From the NCBI RefSeq assembly GCF_016765655.2, contig NZ_CP086106.1:528001-592000 (forward strand): DNA of 64,000 bases, given 5' to 3'. The notes under the pieces were generated by a model. The model was not told where the DNA came from, made no database searches, and saw only the letters and a list, made by a program, of their open reading frames with translations. Source of the stretch: Skermanella mucosa. GTDB lineage: Bacteria; Pseudomonadota; Alphaproteobacteria; Azospirillales; Azospirillaceae. Below, piece by piece: positions 1 through 7,974 of the stretch. Each line of letters starts with the position of its first letter. Position 1 is the stretch's first letter. Made by a program: the position numbers and the translations under genes.

Positions 1-202
1 GCCATGATGATCTCCGGCTCTGTCGCGGTTCGAGCGGTATGCCTGAACGACGAGCCCAAACAGGCCGGAGATGAGTTGGTTGCGAGGGCGTATCGGCCAT
101 TCAACGTCCGCAGGCCTGCGACGGCCCCGCGAACCGGGAAACCTGCTGGGAAACCCGTTGGGAAATCCGTTGGATCCGTCCTTGCGGTGATGGCCTTCCG
201 GC

Positions 203-454
203 TCAGCCGGCGGCGGTCTCCCGGACCGACTGGCGCCAGTCCGCCACGAATCCGTCCAGGACGGCCCGCGCCGCCGTCCAGGCGCGGTAGGCTCCGTCGG
301 CGGCGTCGAGGATCGCGGCCCTTTCGCCTTCCTCGAACCGGGCCGCGTGGAGCGCGCGTTCCTGCGCCTGCAGGAAGACGTTGCGGGCGCGCTGTTCCGC
401 CGTGGCGGCCTTCTGCCATTCCCTCGGCCAGTCCCGGCCCATCTCCCGGCCCAT
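203..454 (-). CDS. small hypothetical protein, 83 aa
   Basis: Unrecognised small protein. The reading frame is open much further upstream, but the ATG at 454 is preceded by a strong GGGGAGGGGAAG ribosome site, and only the part after it looks like real protein: an Arg/Glu/Ala-rich, probably helical chain with several Trp (WPREW, WRQSV). No signal peptide or membrane segment is visible. It stands alone, facing away from the small gene at 707. Function unknown. Confidence 0.5.
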   Translation of the reverse strand: MGREMGRDWPREWQKAATAEQRARNVFLQAQERALHAARFEEGERAAILDAADGAYRAWTAARAVLDGFVADWRQSVRETAAG

Positions 455-706
455 CGCTTCCCCTCCCCTGCGGGGCCGCCCCGCCGGGCGGCCAGGATCA
501 ATCCAGGGGGCCACCATAGCGGCAAACGCCGCCGATGCAATCGGGGCCGCTCCGCCGGCGCCTCCTGGGGCCGTGTGCCGCGGCTTCGGGCCCGGCGCCC
601 GGCACGATCCGGATCGCGGCGAAATTTCGCCGATGTCCCGCGGCCGGCGCGACATCGCGCGGACTGGCATGTTGATGGGAGCCCAGTTCCAATCGGGAGA
701 TCCCCC

Positions 707-892
707 ATGCCGGACCAAAGCATCGACCATCTGGGCAAGATCACGACGGAGCCCGCCCCGCAGGAGAAGGGACCGGACGCGGAGAAGACCAAGGCTGCGG
801 AGAAGGCCGTCGCCCTGGGCCGGGTGACCGATCCGGAGGAGGCCGCCAGGGCGTCGGCGGCCGACCGCGACCGGGGGAATGCCTCGGGCTGA
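707..892 (+). CDS. small hypothetical hydrophilic protein, 61 aa
   Basis: Short charged protein rich in Ala, Glu, Lys and Asp, probably disordered, with no membrane segment and no recognised domain. The ATG at 707 is chosen because CGGGAGA lies just upstream. The frame is open further 5', but that part is arginine/proline-rich read-through typical of GC-rich non-coding frames. It lies 39 bp before the hydrolase pair. Function unknown. Confidence 0.45.
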   Translation: MPDQSIDHLGKITTEPAPQEKGPDAEKTKAAEKAVALGRVTDPEEAARASAADRDRGNASG

Positions 893-931
893 GGCGCCAT
901 CGGACATGAACCGCCGGGCAGGAGGGCGACC

Positions 932-1642
932 ATGAGCCGTCGGAACATTCATCGGGACTCACCGGCCGGCCGGGGACGCCTGACGGCGCGTCCCGGGACG
1001 GTCGGCGACAGGCCGGAGACGCCGCCCAGCATCCAGACGCTGAGCGTCGGCACCGAGCGGTTCGGCCTGATCTCCGTCCCTCCCCGGTACCGGCCCGACC
1101 GGCCGGCGCCCCTCCTGGTGCTGCTCCACGGCGCCGGCGGAGAGGCCGGGCAGGCGATCGGCTGGCTCCAGCCGGTGGCCGACGAGGCCGGGCTGATCCT
1201 GCTGGCCCCGCAGTCGGAAGGCCCGACCTGGGACGTGATCCTGGGCGGCTACGGCCCCGACGTGAAACGGATCGACGACGCGCTGGCCGAGGTCTTCCGC
1301 CGGTTCGCGATCGATCCCGACCGGGTCGCGGTCGGCGGGTTCTCGGACGGCGCGTCCTACGCCCTGTCGCTCGGACTGATCAATGGCGGCCTGTTCCGGC
1401 GCGTCGCGGCCTTCTCGCCGGGGTTCGCCGCCCCGAGCGGCACGGACGATCATCCCGCGTTCTACATCTCCCACGGCACCGGGGACACCGTCCTGCCGAT
1501 CGACGCCTGCAGCAGGCGGCTGGTGCCGAGGCTGCAAGCGGCCGGCTTCGACGTGCTCTACCGCGAGTTCGACGGCGGCCACACGGTGCCTCCCTACGTC
1601 GCGCGCGAAGCCGTCGGCTGGCTCCTGGACGACACGCCGTGA
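932..1642 (+). CDS. alpha/beta hydrolase (phospholipase/carboxylesterase-like)
   Basis: Serine hydrolase of 236 aa. An oxyanion-type HGAGG follows the first core strand (about residue 66), the nucleophile elbow is GFSDGAS with Ser138, an acid residue is likely in HGTGDTVLP, and the catalytic His is in GGHTVP. The arrangement fits the phospholipase/carboxylesterase and PHB-depolymerase-like esterases, cytoplasmic because no signal peptide is seen. The first 30 residues are low-complexity, so translation may begin a little later. Its stop overlaps the GTG start of the next hydrolase, so the two are translationally coupled. Substrate not predictable. Confidence 0.85.
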   Translation: MSRRNIHRDSPAGRGRLTARPGTVGDRPETPPSIQTLSVGTERFGLISVPPRYRPDRPAPLLVLLHGAGGEAGQAIGWLQPVADEAGLILLAPQSEGPTWDVILGGYGPDVKRIDDALAEVFRRFAIDPDRVAVGGFSDGASYALSLGLINGGLFRRVAAFSPGFAAPSGTDDHPAFYISHGTGDTVLPIDACSRRLVPRLQAAGFDVLYREFDGGHTVPPYVAREAVGWLLDDTP

Positions 1643-2523
1643 GGGACGATCCGGCGGGGATGCCGATCCGCGACCGGCGCGTTCCGGTCAACGGCGTCGA
1701 ACTCCAGGTCGCGACCGCCGGTCCGGCAGACGGCCCGCCCGTGATCCTGCTGCACGGATTCCCGGAATCGCGCCTCGCCTGGCGCCGCCAGATCGCTCCC
1801 CTGGCCGAAGCCGGGCTGCGGCTCGTGATGCCGGACCAGCGCGGCTACGGCCGGTCCGGCAAGCCGGGCCGGGTCCGCGACTATGCCCTCGACACCCTGG
1901 CCGGCGACGTGGTCGGGCTCGCCGACGCGCTCGGGATCGGCCGGTTCGCGGTGGTCGGCCACGACTGGGGCGCCATACTCGCCTGGCATCTCGCCGGACG
2001 GTACCCCGACCGGGTCGAGCGGGCGGCGGTACTCAACGGGCCGCACCTGGCGACGGTGCGCGGCCATGTGCTGGCCCACCCGTCCCAGGGCCTGAGGAGC
2101 TGGTATGTCGGCTTCTTCCAGGTGCCCTGGCTGCCGGAAACGCTGCTCCGCGCCCGCGGGTTCGCCGGGATGCGCCGGCTGATGGAGAAGACCGCCCGGC
2201 CCGGCACCTTCGCGCCGGAGGACTGGGCGCGGTACCGCGACGCCTGGGAGCAGCCGGGTGCCGCGACCGCCATGCTGAACTGGTACCGCGCCCTGCGGCA
2301 CCACGCCCCGTCGCCTCCGCCGGAGCCGATCGGCATCCCGGTGCGCGTGATCTGGGGCGACCGCGACGCCGCCCTGGACCCGCGGCTGGCCGAGGCAGGC
2401 GCGTCCCTGTGCAGCCGGTGCGAGGTGTTCCACATCCCCGAGGCGACCCATTGGGTCCAGCATGAGGAGCCGGAGCGCGTCAATCGGCTGCTGATCGATT
2501 TCCTGGTCCCGCCCTCGTCCTGA
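1639..2523 (+). CDS. alpha/beta hydrolase, epoxide hydrolase/haloalkanoate dehalogenase-like
   Basis: A 294-aa alpha/beta-hydrolase. HGFPES is the epoxide-hydrolase-type oxyanion motif, the nucleophile is Asp109 in GHDWGA, the charge-relay acid is in WGDRDAALD, and His is in THWVQHEEP. A nucleophilic Asp followed by Trp is typical of soluble epoxide hydrolases and fluoroacetate dehalogenases, which open epoxides or release halide through an ester intermediate. The GTG start overlaps the stop of the upstream hydrolase by four bases, implying co-expression. An internal ATG at 1660 is a possible alternative start. Cytoplasmic; substrate unknown. Confidence 0.87.
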   Translation: MRDDPAGMPIRDRRVPVNGVELQVATAGPADGPPVILLHGFPESRLAWRRQIAPLAEAGLRLVMPDQRGYGRSGKPGRVRDYALDTLAGDVVGLADALGIGRFAVVGHDWGAILAWHLAGRYPDRVERAAVLNGPHLATVRGHVLAHPSQGLRSWYVGFFQVPWLPETLLRARGFAGMRRLMEKTARPGTFAPEDWARYRDAWEQPGAATAMLNWYRALRHHAPSPPPEPIGIPVRVIWGDRDAALDPRLAEAGASLCSRCEVFHIPEATHWVQHEEPERVNRLLIDFLVPPSS

Positions 2524-2602
2524 CGACATCCTTTTGGGTCGGAACCGTCCGCGCCCGCGCCTGTTTTCGCAGCACCTTCCCACCAACGGAGCGGTGACCG
2601 AC

Positions 2603-2794
2603 ATGTCGAACCAACCACCTCCGGTACCTCCCGCCGGCCGTAGCGACAAGGGCCCGGGCGGATCCGCCCACGAAGGCAACTCCGTCGCCGACATCAAAGG
2701 CACGGGCGGGGCGCCTGCGAACCTTCGCGAGCAGGACCGCCAGGGCAATACCAAGCAGAACACCACCCATCAGGGCTACCAGCAGGATCGGTGA
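2603..2794 (+). CDS. small disordered hypothetical protein, 63 aa
   Basis: Short protein rich in Pro, Gly, Asn and Gln, with no hydrophobic core, probably disordered. Start ATG 2603 is chosen over the open upstream frame because a GGAG sits about 12 bases before it. It ends where the next small gene of similar composition begins, so the two look like a pair. Function unknown; the composition resembles small stress-type hydrophilic proteins but no family is claimed. Confidence 0.45.
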   Translation: MSNQPPPVPPAGRSDKGPGGSAHEGNSVADIKGTGGAPANLREQDRQGNTKQNTTHQGYQQDR

Positions 2795-2796
2795 TA

Positions 2797-3009
2797 ATGT
2801 CGAGGAACACAGCGGACACCAACCGCCACCATGGCGGCCCGGGGTCGAGCCAGCAGAACGCCGACAAGCCGGCCGACGATCCGAAGAACCGGCCGGCCGG
2901 CTGGCAGCCCGAACCCGGCCAGTCCACCAACTCCAACCGCAGCCGCGTCGGCACGGGCGGGGGTGAGCGGGACCGGCACCATACCCACGACCCCGCGACC
3001 AAGTCCTGA
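2797..3009 (+). CDS. small disordered hypothetical protein, 70 aa
   Basis: Very hydrophilic, Asn/Gly/Gln/His-rich, Cys-free chain of the same style as the preceding gene and two bases after it. A GTG at 2791 overlapping the upstream stop is possible, but ATG 2797 has an AGGAT at good spacing. No domain recognised. The pair may descend from a duplication of one disordered protein, although the sequences are too simple for that to be shown. Confidence 0.45.
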   Translation: MSRNTADTNRHHGGPGSSQQNADKPADDPKNRPAGWQPEPGQSTNSNRSRVGTGGGERDRHHTHDPATKS

Positions 3010-3051
3010 TCGGATCTTTCCGGGACCGGCCGATCCTGCCATGGTCGGGAG

Positions 3052-4002
3052 ATGGAGGAATTGACACCACCCGACCCTGAAGCAGGCACCCCCGGAAACG
3101 AAGCCGGAAACGCCGGGCCGCTTCGCCGGCTGGTCGCCTGGAACATCCTGGAAGGGATGTTCCAGGCCCGGGCCGACGGGGCGGACCGTCGCGTGCCGGA
3201 CGAAAGCCGGCGGCGCGCCGCCGTGGACCTGGTCGCCCGGCTGAAGCCCGATATCCTCGTGCTCAACGAGGCGTTGTACTGCGAGGAGGCGTTCGGCCAG
3301 CGGGAGGACTATGCCGCGCTGTTCGGCTTTCCCCATGCCGCCAGCCGCCTCTACGACGGTTCCTGGGGGAACGCGATCCTGAGCCGTCACCCGATCGCCG
3401 ACACCGTCTCGACCATCATCCACCGCGCCGGCGCCAACCAGGACCGCGGCCTGCTGGCCGTCAGGCTGGCCTTCCCCGAGGGCGAGGCCTGGGTCGCCAC
3501 GTACCATCCCCACCCGCAGCGCCGCCCGCGCAAGCGGCTGGAGGATTATGACGGGTTCCTGCCCCTGCTGCCCGGCCCCCTGCTGTTCGCCGGGGACATG
3601 AACGCCGTCAGCCCGGAGGACGCCCCCGACGCGGCGGCCCTGGCGCGGGGCTTCGAGCGGTTCCGGGCGCCCGACGTGGCCCGGCGGGAGGTCGAGCGAT
3701 TCATTGAGGCCGGGCGGGTGCTGTTCCGCGACGTGGCTCCCCGCTTCGGCCTGCGCGACGCCATGCCACCGGCCGAACGCCGCCACACCATCCCGACACC
3801 CATGCTGAGCACCGACGTCTCCGGCGCGATGCGGATCGACTTCATCCTGGCCAACGGCGGCATCGCCGTCGACAAGGCCTGGGTCGTGCGCGAGCCGGAG
3901 GCCGACGTCGCCAGCGACCATTATCCGGTCGCCGCCGATTTCCGGCTGGCCATGCCGGGCGTCCCGGGTGTATCGGGCGCAGCTGAGGAGGAACGACGAT
4001 GA
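3052..4002 (+). CDS. endonuclease/exonuclease/phosphatase family protein
   Basis: A 316-aa metal-dependent phosphodiesterase of the DNase I/ExoIII-like (EEP) fold. Visible signature residues in order are WNILEG (metal-site Asn), LNEAL (metal-site Glu), YHPHP (catalytic His), GDMNAV (Asp/Asn), and the end motif SDHYPV (Asp-His). The first 25 residues are acidic and Pro-rich. No signal peptide, so cytoplasmic. The substrate could be nucleic acid, a phospholipid head group or a sugar phosphate. The stop codon overlaps the next ATG (ATGA), which ties it to the following dehydrogenase in one transcript. Confidence 0.85.
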   Translation: MEELTPPDPEAGTPGNEAGNAGPLRRLVAWNILEGMFQARADGADRRVPDESRRRAAVDLVARLKPDILVLNEALYCEEAFGQREDYAALFGFPHAASRLYDGSWGNAILSRHPIADTVSTIIHRAGANQDRGLLAVRLAFPEGEAWVATYHPHPQRRPRKRLEDYDGFLPLLPGPLLFAGDMNAVSPEDAPDAAALARGFERFRAPDVARREVERFIEAGRVLFRDVAPRFGLRDAMPPAERRHTIPTPMLSTDVSGAMRIDFILANGGIAVDKAWVVREPEADVASDHYPVAADFRLAMPGVPGVSGAAEEERR

Positions 4003-5084
4003 CCAGGAAGATGACCTACGTGACCATATCGGCGGAGCCGCTGAAGGCCGTCATGCGCGAGATCGTGACCGCCGCCGGGTCGAGCCGGCGCGAGGCCGAA
4101 CTTGTGGCCGACCATCTGGTGGAGGCCAACCTGACCGGCCACGACTCCCACGGCGTGGGCATGCTGCCGCGCTATGTCGAGGTGTTCCTGGCCGGCGACC
4201 TCAAGGTCAACCAGCACGTGGCCCCGGTCACCGACGCCGGCGCGCTGCTGACCCTGGACGGCAAGGCCGGCTTCGGCCAGGTCATGGCCTTCGAGGCGAT
4301 GGAGCAGGGGATCGAGCGCGCCGCCAGGCACGGCGTGGCCGTGGTCGGCCTTTCCAACAGCCACCATATCGGCCGCATCGGCCACTGGGCCGAGCAGTGC
4401 ATCCGGGCCGGCTACGTGTCGATGCACTATGTCAACGTGATCAGCGAGCCGGTGGTGGCGCCATACGGCGGGCGCGACGCCCGTTTCGTCACCAACCCGT
4501 TCTGCGTCGGCATCCCGCTGCCGGGCCGCGAGCCGGTGCTGCTGGACTTCGCGACCAGCCGGATCGCCATGGGCAAGGTGCGCGTGGCCATGAACAAGGG
4601 CGAGCAGGTCAAGCCGGAGACCCTGCTGGACCACCGGGGCGAGCCGACCACCGACCCCAACGAGCTGTTCGCCGAGCCCCACGGCGCCATCCTGCCCTTC
4701 GGCGAGCACAAGGGTTTCGGCCTGGCCGTCGTGTGCGAACTGCTGGGCGGCGCGCTGACCGGCGGCGGCACGCTGCACTACAAGCCGTCGAGCCGCGCCA
4801 TCATCAACAACATGCTGTCGATCATCATCGACCCGAACCGCCTGGGCACCGCGGCCAACCTGTCGTCCGAGACCGCGGAATTCGTCAAATGGGTCAAGGA
4901 ATCCCCGGTCGCCCGGGGCGTCGACCGCATCAGGATCGCCGGCGAGCCGGAGCAGGACTCCCGCCGCCGCCGCGGCGCCGAGGGAATTCCCATCGACGCG
5001 ACCACCTGGGGCGAGATCCTCGACGCCGCCGCCCAGCTCGGGCTGAATCGCCCGGACATCGAACGGCTGGCGGGACTTTCCTGA
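3999..5084 (+). CDS. Ldh family malate/lactate-type NAD(P)-dependent oxidoreductase
   Basis: A 361-aa member of the Ldh_2 family (malate, sulfolactate and ureidoglycolate dehydrogenases), a fold distinct from classical Rossmann LDH. Conserved landmarks are DSHGVGMLPRY near residue 50, NSHHIGRIGHW, TNPFCVGIP, LLDFATS, and the late HKGFGLA catalytic/cofactor region. Full length for the family. It would oxidise or reduce a 2-hydroxy acid; which one is not predictable. Four-base overlap with the phosphodiesterase gene and 29 bp before the DUF1349 gene suggest a three-gene unit. Confidence 0.9.
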   Translation: MTRKMTYVTISAEPLKAVMREIVTAAGSSRREAELVADHLVEANLTGHDSHGVGMLPRYVEVFLAGDLKVNQHVAPVTDAGALLTLDGKAGFGQVMAFEAMEQGIERAARHGVAVVGLSNSHHIGRIGHWAEQCIRAGYVSMHYVNVISEPVVAPYGGRDARFVTNPFCVGIPLPGREPVLLDFATSRIAMGKVRVAMNKGEQVKPETLLDHRGEPTTDPNELFAEPHGAILPFGEHKGFGLAVVCELLGGALTGGGTLHYKPSSRAIINNMLSIIIDPNRLGTAANLSSETAEFVKWVKESPVARGVDRIRIAGEPEQDSRRRRGAEGIPIDATTWGEILDAAAQLGLNRPDIERLAGLS

Positions 5085-5113
5085 TCGGCGGCGGAAGGAA
5101 CGGGAAGACCCCC

Positions 5114-5746
5114 ATGCTGATTGACGAAAGCTTCGCCGGCCCCGGCCTGATGCCGCCGCTGACCTGGACCGACGAGCCGGAGGACTGGCGGCTGACGCCG
5201 GACGGGCTGGTCGTCGCTCCGCCTGCGGACACGGATTTCTGGCAGGGCACCCATTACGGCTTCCGGGTCGACCGGGGGCCGCGCCTGCTCGCCCCGGTGA
5301 GCGGCGATTTCACCCTGGAGACGGAAGTCGCCTTCCGGCCGGTCCACCAGTACGACCAGGCGGGCCTGATGGTCCGGCTGTCACCCGGCTGCTGGCTCAA
5401 GACCTCGGTGGAGCACGAGCCGGACGGACCGTCCAGGCTGGGCGTCGTGGTCACCAACCAGGGCTGGTCCGACTGGTCGACGCAGGATTTCCAGGGCGAC
5501 GGGATCGCCCTGCGGGTCACGCGGGCGTCGGGCGACTACACCGTCCACGCCCTGGTCGGCGGTGCCTGGACCCAGCTCCGCATCTGCCGCCTGACGGAGG
5601 ACGACGGCGTAAGGCAAGTCGAAGCGGGGCTCTACGCCTGCTCGCCCCGCGGCGCCGGCTTCCGGGCGACCTTCCGGCGGCTGACCGTCGCCGGTGCCCC
5701 CGGCGGCACCGGCGGCGCGCTTCCTCCCGCGACGTGCTCGCTTTGA
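5114..5746 (+). CDS. DUF1349 domain-containing protein
   Basis: A 210-aa protein of the DUF1349 family, a concanavalin A-like beta-sandwich. Recognisable pieces are the DFTLETEVAFRPVHQYDQAGLMV block, WLKTSVE, and the repeated aromatic NQGWSDWST segment. The ATG at 5114 follows GGAAGGAACGGGAAG. Homologues are described as regulation-of-enolase-1-like but their biochemical role is not established; the fold suggests sugar binding. It probably shares a transcript with the two upstream genes. Confidence 0.85.
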   Translation: MLIDESFAGPGLMPPLTWTDEPEDWRLTPDGLVVAPPADTDFWQGTHYGFRVDRGPRLLAPVSGDFTLETEVAFRPVHQYDQAGLMVRLSPGCWLKTSVEHEPDGPSRLGVVVTNQGWSDWSTQDFQGDGIALRVTRASGDYTVHALVGGAWTQLRICRLTEDDGVRQVEAGLYACSPRGAGFRATFRRLTVAGAPGGTGGALPPATCSL

Positions 5747-6039
5747 GCATGGTGGCGGGCTGCAGGACGAGAGCGCGTAGGCCGCTCGCTGTCCCGAATT
5801 GCGCAAAGCCGAACACGCGCTTCGTCGGTTCCGACCAACCCCGCTTGAATAATTTCGCGGTCTGCGCCCGAATCTTGAACTTTTCCGCAGGATCGTGAAG
5901 ATTCCCGCAGGTGGCCGACCAGCCGTGAGGGTTTTGCGGTTCCTTGATGCCACGTCCCAGGCCGAAAACGACCGTATCGGCAAGGAGAAGCGGGGCAGGC
6001 AGTCCCCGATATCCCGGTTCCGGCCGGCGCCGTTCCACG
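5747..6039. other. gene-free stretch between convergent genes
   Basis: About 290 bp between the DUF1349 gene and the catalase terminator. Base composition is less GC-rich than the flanks. A minus-strand frame runs through it with a plausible-looking composition (for example residues HGWSATCGNLHD) but continues into the antisense of the DUF1349 gene and has no convincing start. I see no supportable gene; it could be a remnant. Confidence 0.4.
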
Positions 6040-6075
6040 AAAAAGCCCCTCCCTCCGTTGCCGGAAGGAGGGGCC
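6040..6075 (-). terminator. Rho-independent terminator of the catalase gene
   Basis: Read on the minus strand, a GC-rich stem (GCCCCTCCTTCCG paired with CGGAGGGAGGGGC, short loop) is followed at once by five T residues. It lies 18 bp past the catalase stop codon. Confidence 0.85.
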
Positions 6076-6092
6076 GAAGTCTTTCCGCCAAG

Positions 6093-7832
6093 CTACTCGG
6101 CGGCTTGGTCGTGCCGCATACCCTGCGACGAACCCTTCATCCCGCTCAGGACCTCTTCGGCCATGGCCTTGCGGTTCTTCACGGAACTGGTCCACTGGCC
6201 CCACACGTTGGGGTCGATCTTGTCGCCGTTGTTGCCCAGGTTCTGGAGCCGGCGCTTGTCCTCGTCGGTCAGCACCTGCTTGGGCAGCGGCGGCAGGTCG
6301 CGGACGTCGTCGGCGGTGATGCCGAGCACTTCGCCGACGCGGCGGCCATAATCGTCATGGATCAGGAAGAAGTGCCAGATCATCCGTTCCTGGACGTCGC
6401 GTTCGCACTGGCCCAGCAGCGTGCCCATGTTCAGGATCAGGTCGTCGCGTTCCCAGTCCATCATGGTGTTGAAGCGGCCGCGCGCCTGGACATAGTCATT
6501 GCGTCGCTCCAGCACGGCGCGGGTCAGCGGGCCGCGGATCTCCGGCGGGTTGTTCGGCTGCTCCTCCGCAGTCTCCTTCAGGCCGTTGTGGATCGACGGC
6601 TCGAAATTGACGTGGGGGTTCTGGCCCGGCGCCAGGTCGCGGTAGAAGGACATCTGCCCGCCCGACAGGTTGGTCGCCACCTTCGCGTTCTTGGGCGAAT
6701 TGACCGGCAGCTGCAGATAATTGGTGCCGACGCGATAGCGCTGGGTGTCGGAATAGGAGAAGGTCCGGCCGACCAGCATCTTGTCGTCCGAGAAGTCCAG
6801 CCCGTCCACCAGCACGCCGGTGCCCATGGCGATCTGCTCGTTCTCGTTGAAGAAGTCCTGGACATTCCGGTTCAGCGTCATGACGCCGACATGGCGGAGC
6901 GGGAAGTCCTTCTCCGGCCAGATCTTGGTGTCGTCCAGCGGATCCCAGTCCAGTTCGGGGTGGTCATGGTCTTCCATGATCTGGACGAACATGTCCCACT
7001 TCGGGTAGTCGCCGCGCTCGATGGCCTCGAACAGGTCCTTGGTGGCGGAGCCCAGCTCCTGGCCCTGGACCTTGGCCGCTTCCTCCGCCGTAAGGCTGGC
7101 GACGCCCTGGCGCGGGTGGAAGTGGTACTTGACCAGCACGGTCTCGCCCTGGGCGTTGACCATCTTGTAGGTGTTGACGCCGAAGCCTTCCATGTGCCGG
7201 TAGTTGGCCGGAATGCCACGCGGGCTGAACAGGTGCGTCAGCATGTGCATGGATTCGGGCGTCTGGCTCATGAAGTCGAAGATCCGGTTCGGCTCCTGGC
7301 GGAACGTGACCGGGTCGGGCTTCAGCGAGTGGATGACGTCGGGGAACTTGATGGCGTCGCGGATGAAGAACACCGCCAGGTTGTTGCCGACCAGGTCCCA
7401 GTTGCCGTCCTCGGTATAGAATTTGACCGCGAAGCCGCGCGGGTCGCGGGCGGTCTCGGAGGAGTCGCGGCCGCCGATCACGGTGGAGAAGCGGATCGCC
7501 AGCGGCGTCTTCTTCCCGGCTTCCTGGAACAGCTTCGCGCGGGTGTACTTGGACGCGGGCTCGTCGCCGATCTTGCCGGTGACCTCAAGCTCGCCGTAGC
7601 ACACGAAGCCGCGGGCATGCACGACCCGCTCCGGGATGCGCTCGCGGTCGAAATGGGTGATCTTTTCGAGGAACTGGTAGTTTTCCAGGGTGGCCGGGCC
7701 GCGGGCGCCGACGGTCCGCGTGGACTGGTTGTTGGCGATCGGGTGGCCCTGCCGGGTGGTCAGGACGCCGTCCGAGGGCGTTACCGACGGATGCCCCTGG
7801 GGGGTCGTCTGCCCCTGCTTTTGGTCAGTCAT
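6093..7832 (-). CDS. katA: monofunctional haem catalase
   Basis: A 579-aa catalase (2 H2O2 to O2 and water). The distal His is His72 in ERVVHARG, the distal Asn lies in [11 protein letters not shown] near residue 150, and the proximal haem Tyr lies in [10 protein letters not shown]. It is longer than the roughly 485-aa small-subunit enzymes because of a C-terminal stretch (MMDWERDD onward). Cytoplasmic. Single gene with its own terminator downstream and a 140-bp AT-richer leader with an inverted repeat upstream. A decayed copy of its last 120 codons lies at 31682-32044. The symbol is by family; kat naming varies. Confidence 0.95.
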   Translation of the reverse strand: MTDQKQGQTTPQGHPSVTPSDGVLTTRQGHPIANNQSTRTVGARGPATLENYQFLEKITHFDRERIPERVVHARGFVCYGELEVTGKIGDEPASKYTRAKLFQEAGKKTPLAIRFSTVIGGRDSSETARDPRGFAVKFYTEDGNWDLVGNNLAVFFIRDAIKFPDVIHSLKPDPVTFRQEPNRIFDFMSQTPESMHMLTHLFSPRGIPANYRHMEGFGVNTYKMVNAQGETVLVKYHFHPRQGVASLTAEEAAKVQGQELGSATKDLFEAIERGDYPKWDMFVQIMEDHDHPELDWDPLDDTKIWPEKDFPLRHVGVMTLNRNVQDFFNENEQIAMGTGVLVDGLDFSDDKMLVGRTFSYSDTQRYRVGTNYLQLPVNSPKNAKVATNLSGGQMSFYRDLAPGQNPHVNFEPSIHNGLKETAEEQPNNPPEIRGPLTRAVLERRNDYVQARGRFNTMMDWERDDLILNMGTLLGQCERDVQERMIWHFFLIHDDYGRRVGEVLGITADDVRDLPPLPKQVLTDEDKRRLQNLGNNGDKIDPNVWGQWTSSVKNRKAMAEEVLSGMKGSSQGMRHDQAAE

Positions 7833-7943
7833 GGCGTTTTCCCCAAGCTGCTTGGTTTGCGGCGGACCGCCTGCCCAGAAGGCTGAGGGCCCACCGCATT
7901 AACCATATGGCCGCCTGAAGGTTACACGCCAAGGTCGGTTTTC

Positions 7944-7963
7944 TTAGAATCGTTTTATTCTGA
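7944..7963. promoter_or_regulatory. inverted repeat in catalase upstream region
   Basis: TTAGAAT and ATTCTGA separated by six bases (core AGAAT/ATTCT perfect), within the AT-rich gap between catalase and the large orphan gene and about 110 bp upstream of the catalase start. It could bind a peroxide- or iron-responsive regulator, but it does not match the OxyR, Fur or Irr consensus well enough to name one. Confidence 0.35.
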
Positions 7964-7974
7964 CCGCCGCATCG

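Noticed and set aside
1-202. Open frame from base 4 on the plus strand
   Set aside because: No ribosome site, no domain, and the frame continues into the antisense of the small gene at 203-454; part of it consists of simple GGGAAACC-type repeats.
5895-7886. A 663-codon plus-strand frame across the catalase gene
   Set aside because: Antisense of the catalase; its Val/Leu/Asp-rich translation is the expected complement.
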